Positions 60,288 through 64,000 of a DNA stretch of 64,000 bases are shown in pieces (positions within the stretch are counted from its first letter, which is position 1; each line of letters starts with the position of its first letter). Source of the stretch: Drosophila pseudoobscura (Eukaryota > Arthropoda > Insecta > Diptera > Drosophilidae); the NCBI RefSeq assembly GCF_009870125.1, contig NC_046683.1:64619869-64683868 (forward strand). Direction: 5' to 3'. Both the position numbers and the translations under genes were made by a program. The notes under the pieces were generated by a model. The model did no database searches, had not been told where the DNA came from, and was given only the letters and a program-made list of their open reading frames with translations.

Positions 60288-61887
60288 CTATTGGAGATTC
60301 TCTGCATTACAGATCTTTTTCTCGGCCACCTGGAGGCTGTGAAGTAGCTGGTTAATAAGCGTCAACGCCTGAGAATTCCCCTGGTCATCGGCGAAGTGTG
60401 CCACCTTTTCGAGGAGAAGCTGGACTGCTGGCAATTGAAGATGCACTCTTGGGTGGGTACGAAGTAGCTCAAGGGCTTTTGGTATTTTGGCACAGCTCTG
60501 ACCATTATCTGGCGTTGTATCGCAATCTTTTCGCTTTCGATTGCCAGATGAGCTTGTGGAGCCTGGAGATTTGGCAGGTAGGCCCACAGGCCCATCAATT
60601 AATTGAGTGTTTTCAAATGGTGTCGGAATGTTACTATTTAGTAATAGGTCACTGCGAATTCTTATGGTGGGCCTATCTTGTGCCTTCTGAGGGACGATGG
60701 TGATCCTGTTTTCGCTGGGCTTCAGCTTTGATTGGTCAGTGAGGATGGTGGGTTTTTCCTGTGCCTTGTCAAAGGTGGCTCTTACGATGGTCTCATTTGG
60801 GGCCTTGTGAGTGGTGATGATGCTGTGCTCGCTGGACTTCAGTTTTGAATGCTCAGAGCGGACTTCAATGCTGCGTTCATCCTGGGCCTTGCCAACGGTG
60901 TCTCTTATAGTCGCCGTATCTTGTGTCTTTTGAGGGGTAATACTGATCTTTTCTTTGATACTGATATTCGATTTGTCCATGTGGAATCCTATTTTGGGTT
61001 CTTCGTGTGTCTTGCCAGTAGTGATCTGGTCCTGTTCGACTTTTTTAATTTTTTGGTAAGTGCGAATTCTTAGGGAGGTTTCTTTTGGTGCCTTGAGAGG
61101 GGTGGTGGGGGTCCCGTCTTCGTTGGGTTTCAGATTTGATTGATCAGAAAGGACTTGAGTGGTGGGCTCATCTTGTGCCTTGTCCGGGCTGAGCTTGTCT
61201 TGTTTAGCTTTCTGCTTTGATCGGATGGCTCTCGCCTTCGATCGATCTTCGATCGCAGTCTGGCTTACTCTTTTAGCAATAATTTCGTTCTTAATATTAC
61301 GCGTCTTAAGAGTCTCTAAGTCAAGCTTGCCATCCACGTGATCTGCATAGTCTTTTAAATCTATATCGCCTATCTCGTCATCATGGATGATTATCGGAGG
61401 TTTCGACAGGCTGGATTCGCTGTCGAGTAAACTATCCAGACTTTCGCAAGTCTCTTCATCTTCATCTTCGTCGCTACAGAGGTCAATGATGATAGTCGAA
61501 GGTTTGTTTGTGGCTGCTTCGACTGATTCGGATGCTGGTTGCTCAGTTACACTGTTAGTCTGTTTCGATTCTGCTTTCGAAGAAGCTTCAGTCTCTCCAT
61601 TTAGCTTCGATATCCAGTCACCTGCCCACGCCATGACGTTCTCGTAGGACGACGCGGGTAACTTAGTCCTCAGCTTTTCCTGGCATTTTCTGGACAAGAA
61701 ATGCCCATTCGGCCCTTTGCTGACCTTGAAGTGCTCGAATCCAGAGTTAAACAAATCCTTCCTGGAAGTATATGGGTAGTATAGATTTAACATGGTAGTC
61801 GAATATTACTTACAAAGTTGTTTTGTTCATCCCCTTGAAGGTCTGCATATTCTTTATCTCCCTGTTGCTCAGAATCAAAACTATCAT
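60288..61887 (-). CDS. Orphan 515-residue protein, copy 3
   Basis: Exons 61,887-61,814 and 61,761-60,288. Protein as in copy 2 (Ile451). It sits directly downstream of the only MADF-BESS gene that keeps its native start, so this pair probably represents the ancestral gene order: MADF-BESS then orphan gene on the minus strand, about 0.7 kb apart. Confidence 0.8.
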
Positions 61888-61965
61888 TTAAGCTGTTTCC
61901 TTAATTTAATCCAATATATAAAACTGCTGAATCAAAATTGTTCGACTTTTGGTGCCTCAACAGCA

Positions 61966-62303
61966 ATGTGATATGAAATCGAACTTAACCCACTTAACCC
62001 CCCTCTATTTAAACAGCTCAGCGACTTGAGGTAAATGGCTGTAAATGTTACTGAGTGTGACTTCTTCTTGTAGATCCATGCCATCTTTCCTCTGAACTTA
62101 CAAAAAAAAAAAGATATCTATCACCTGAACTGCGGTAAAATGATTACATATTTGTTATGTTCGGTGGAATATTAAAAAAAACCCCTTGGCATACAATGGG
62201 TTAATTAGAAACCATATTCCTCGATTTTAATATTCTTTTGGATAATGCTAATAATGAGAACTCTCAGCTGTGAATACATAATTTTATCCGATTGTCGAAT
62301 CGA
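61966..62303 (-). repeat. Dispersed repeat in unit 3 (reverse copy)
   Basis: At the sites I compared (TTATGTTCGGTGG, GCATACAATGGG) it matches unit 1, not unit 2, although the adjoining orphan gene matches unit 2. The variant switch therefore falls in or next to this repeat. Confidence 0.8.
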
Positions 62304-62609
62304 TTTCCCTTCAAGACTGGCTAATTTTAAGAGCTCATTTCACGGGTTTGTTTATAAAGTAAGGTTTAAACAAAATGTCACCCTGATGGGAATGCGAACA
62401 ATAATAAATGAGCTGCCAACTTGGTTAAAATGCCCACTCGTGGCGTTATTTTAATGTTCGCCGTATCGAGAAACTCGATATTACGCTTTGCAGCACTGCC
62501 GCCAAGTATATGGCGCTAAAACTACTCTCGTTTCAAACATTTTAGCGACAGTATTGACCACTCGTAAAATATTTTTTTGATTATTCATTTAATTTTATAA
62601 TTATTAGAT

Positions 62610-63569
62610 CTACAAATGGTTTCCCACTGTGCTGCGTGTTTCGCCACGGTTTATTCGCAAATTGCCCATGCAGCCTTCAAAAAGAATATCGGCAATGGCT
62701 TTTCGTGCCAAGATTCTTTGCGTCGGTGCCATCTCTTCATACTGAACCGCCCAAGACTTGGCCAGCACCTCCGAGGCCTCGCTTAAAGCTGGATGGGCGT
62801 CTGTACCATTTGATCCTCTGCCCACAGTCAACGCCACGTTCGTGGAGACGTTGCGGTCCTTATAGTCGGATGTGTTAAAGCCACAAATTTCCGGTTTGAC
62901 ATCGCCGTCTCGTGTGAGCCTATCAGTATCCATGGGTTCCCCGTCATGCTCGATGATCTCTATTTTCGGACTCAGCAGCGAACTCTCCTCTGATTGTTGC
63001 ACACCTTGCTCTGGTAGATAGGTGGCTATTGTCTCCTTTGTTGGCCAGTCACTCACAGCATCCAATGGGTCTGATGAGGCCTGAAAGGAAGCAATCCATT
63101 ATAAAACAAACTGCAGTTATCGTCTTATCTATTTTTCACTCACATCTTTTCCAAACTCAAACATCGTCTTTGGTTTTGTGGTCGCCGTTCCGCGAACTTT
63201 TCTGGTTCTGCCTTGTTGAAACGACTCCTGGGTCAGAAGGAATCCCATATAGTCGTAGAACCAAAGCGTGGGCTTGCACAGATCCGAATGAAATCCCAGT
63301 TCCTTTTGCTTCAGAATTCGCATCTGTTCGCGGCGGTAGTTCGTCCGGAAGATGTTGATGCGCCGCCCAACTTCAGTGCGCGTTGCATTCGGCTGGATCT
63401 CTCTTAGCTTCGTCTCCAAAAGCTCGTAGGCCTTGTTTCGCAGTTCCTTATTTCGGTAGTCGACATGGTTAGCGTCCCATAGCTGTGGCATTCCTTGATA
63501 GAGGGCCAAGAACTCGCGCCAAAACTGACGCTTGCCAGCGCTGAAGCGGTCAGGCAAAGACGTTGTCAT
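62610..63569 (-). CDS. MADF-BESS domain protein (intact copy)
   Basis: Exons 63,569-63,144 and 63,080-62,610, 298 residues, starting MTTSLPDRF. Residues about 14-105 form a MADF domain (FWREFLALYQGMPQLWD, ELRNKAYELLETKLREI, GRRINIFRTNYRREQMRI, LWFYDYMGFL), a Myb-like DNA-binding fold found in Adf-1 and Stonewall. The middle is acidic (KIEIIEHDGEPMDTD). Near the C-terminus YEEMAPTQRILARKAIADIL fits a BESS protein-interaction motif. Such proteins are nuclear transcription regulators or chromatin factors. Fly genomes have several dozen; a 61D member (CG13897, from memory) could be the orthologue, but I cannot check. This is the only copy with its own start codon and upstream DNA. Confidence 0.88.
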
Positions 63570-64000
63570 CTTGGAACGAACAAATCAAACAGTAAGCGAA
63601 AAATGCTACGAGAAGAGTAATGTCTTTATAGTCCTGGTGAGAATTCTTTGTTTTTTAAATTTTAATCAAAAATACAAGCAGGCATCAGCTGTTAACTGGG
63701 ATGTCCACTCTTTTTCTGGAAAATCATCAAAATACCAACAACAAAAATGTAGTGCTGGAAAACACCAAGCACACGGGCAAAAAAAAACGAATTCACATCG
63801 ACTTTTGTATGCATACCCTGGAATTAAATTCCGTTTTTGTGTGAGTGTTCTTGTTGTTGTTACAATCTTGAAATCCGTTTTAAATATGATTCGACGAAAA
63901 CACCCTCGATGGACGAAACTGGACCGACCTCACGATTCAAGCACCAATCATGAACTGAGTCTCTGATGTAGACGAAAACAGCACCAGTGTGTGTGTGCCA
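63570..64000. other. 5' flank of the intact MADF-BESS gene
   Basis: Single-copy DNA upstream of the MADF-BESS start on the minus strand. It must hold this gene's promoter and 5' UTR. A plus-strand open frame (63,532-63,966) begins inside the MADF gene and resembles no family; I treat it as a chance frame. A TG-rich stretch starts at the window end. Confidence 0.5.

Larger units (their letters stand above)
59565..63562. repeat. Tandem unit copy 3 (about 4.0 kb)
   Basis: The right-most copy. Its right edge runs into single-copy DNA that includes the native start of the MADF-BESS gene. The sequence AAAGACG followed by TTGTCATC is the ancestral right flank. The unit boundary shares only CG with the left flank, so the original duplication arose at microhomology. 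Confidence 0.95.

Noticed and set aside
63532-63966. 144-residue plus-strand ORF at the right edge
   Set aside because: Begins antisense inside the MADF-BESS gene and shows no domain; a real gene could start beyond the window but cannot be supported.

Overview
The window is euchromatic Drosophila DNA. It carries the bantam microRNA hairpin with its mature strand intact, and fly-type versions of UDP-galactose 4-epimerase (Gale), a TIP-1/TAX1BP3-like PDZ protein, Mediator subunit MED30 and the translesion polymerase Rev1. Introns are short (about 50-75 nt) with GT-AG ends. The non-coding DNA is full of CA/TG, CAG, TATG and hexanucleotide arrays. From memory, bantam maps to Muller element D (3L of D. 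melanogaster). The repeat content near 28.3-28.9 kb reminds me of obscura-group flies, but I cannot fix the species.

Layout. (1) 1-17.4 kb has no convincing protein gene. It is the bantam locus: the hairpin lies at 11,236-11,322 (+) and the rest is simple-sequence-rich DNA expected to hold the primary transcript and its enhancers. (2) 17.4-19.4 kb is a patchwork: two DRE (TATCGATA) boxes, a decayed intron-containing fragment of the Wnt co-receptor arrow (LRP5/6), a fragment resembling the C-terminal part of FAM21 (WASH complex) joined to it out of frame, and a dispersed repeat. (3) 19.8-28.2 kb is a compact gene cluster: Gale (+), the PDZ protein (-), MED30 (-) and Rev1 (+), the last two divergent over 186 bp. 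(4) 28.2-29.0 kb holds degenerate transposon-derived sequence. (5) 29-51.5 kb has no recognisable gene. (6) 51,559-63,562 is a tandem triplication of a unit of about 4.0 kb, all copies on the minus strand. Each unit has a complete two-exon gene for an unrecognised 515-residue protein and a MADF-BESS gene.

In the triplication only the right-most MADF-BESS gene keeps its start codon and upstream DNA. The other two are cut off by the duplication junction. The 515-residue gene is complete in all three units. It has a SUMO-interaction-like motif, an apparent bipartite nuclear localisation signal that differs between copies, and degenerate internal repeats. Variant sites form a mosaic: copies 2 and 3 match in the left part and copies 1 and 3 match in the right part. 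This points to unequal exchange after the first duplication. A repeat of about 340 bp in the leader of each 515-residue gene recurs in opposite orientation beside the arrow/FAM21 patchwork.

The strongest items for follow-up are the triplicated orphan/MADF unit, the arrow-FAM21 chimera with its own DRE promoter motifs, and the two overlapping Scalloped/TEAD-type sites just 3' of the bantam hairpin.
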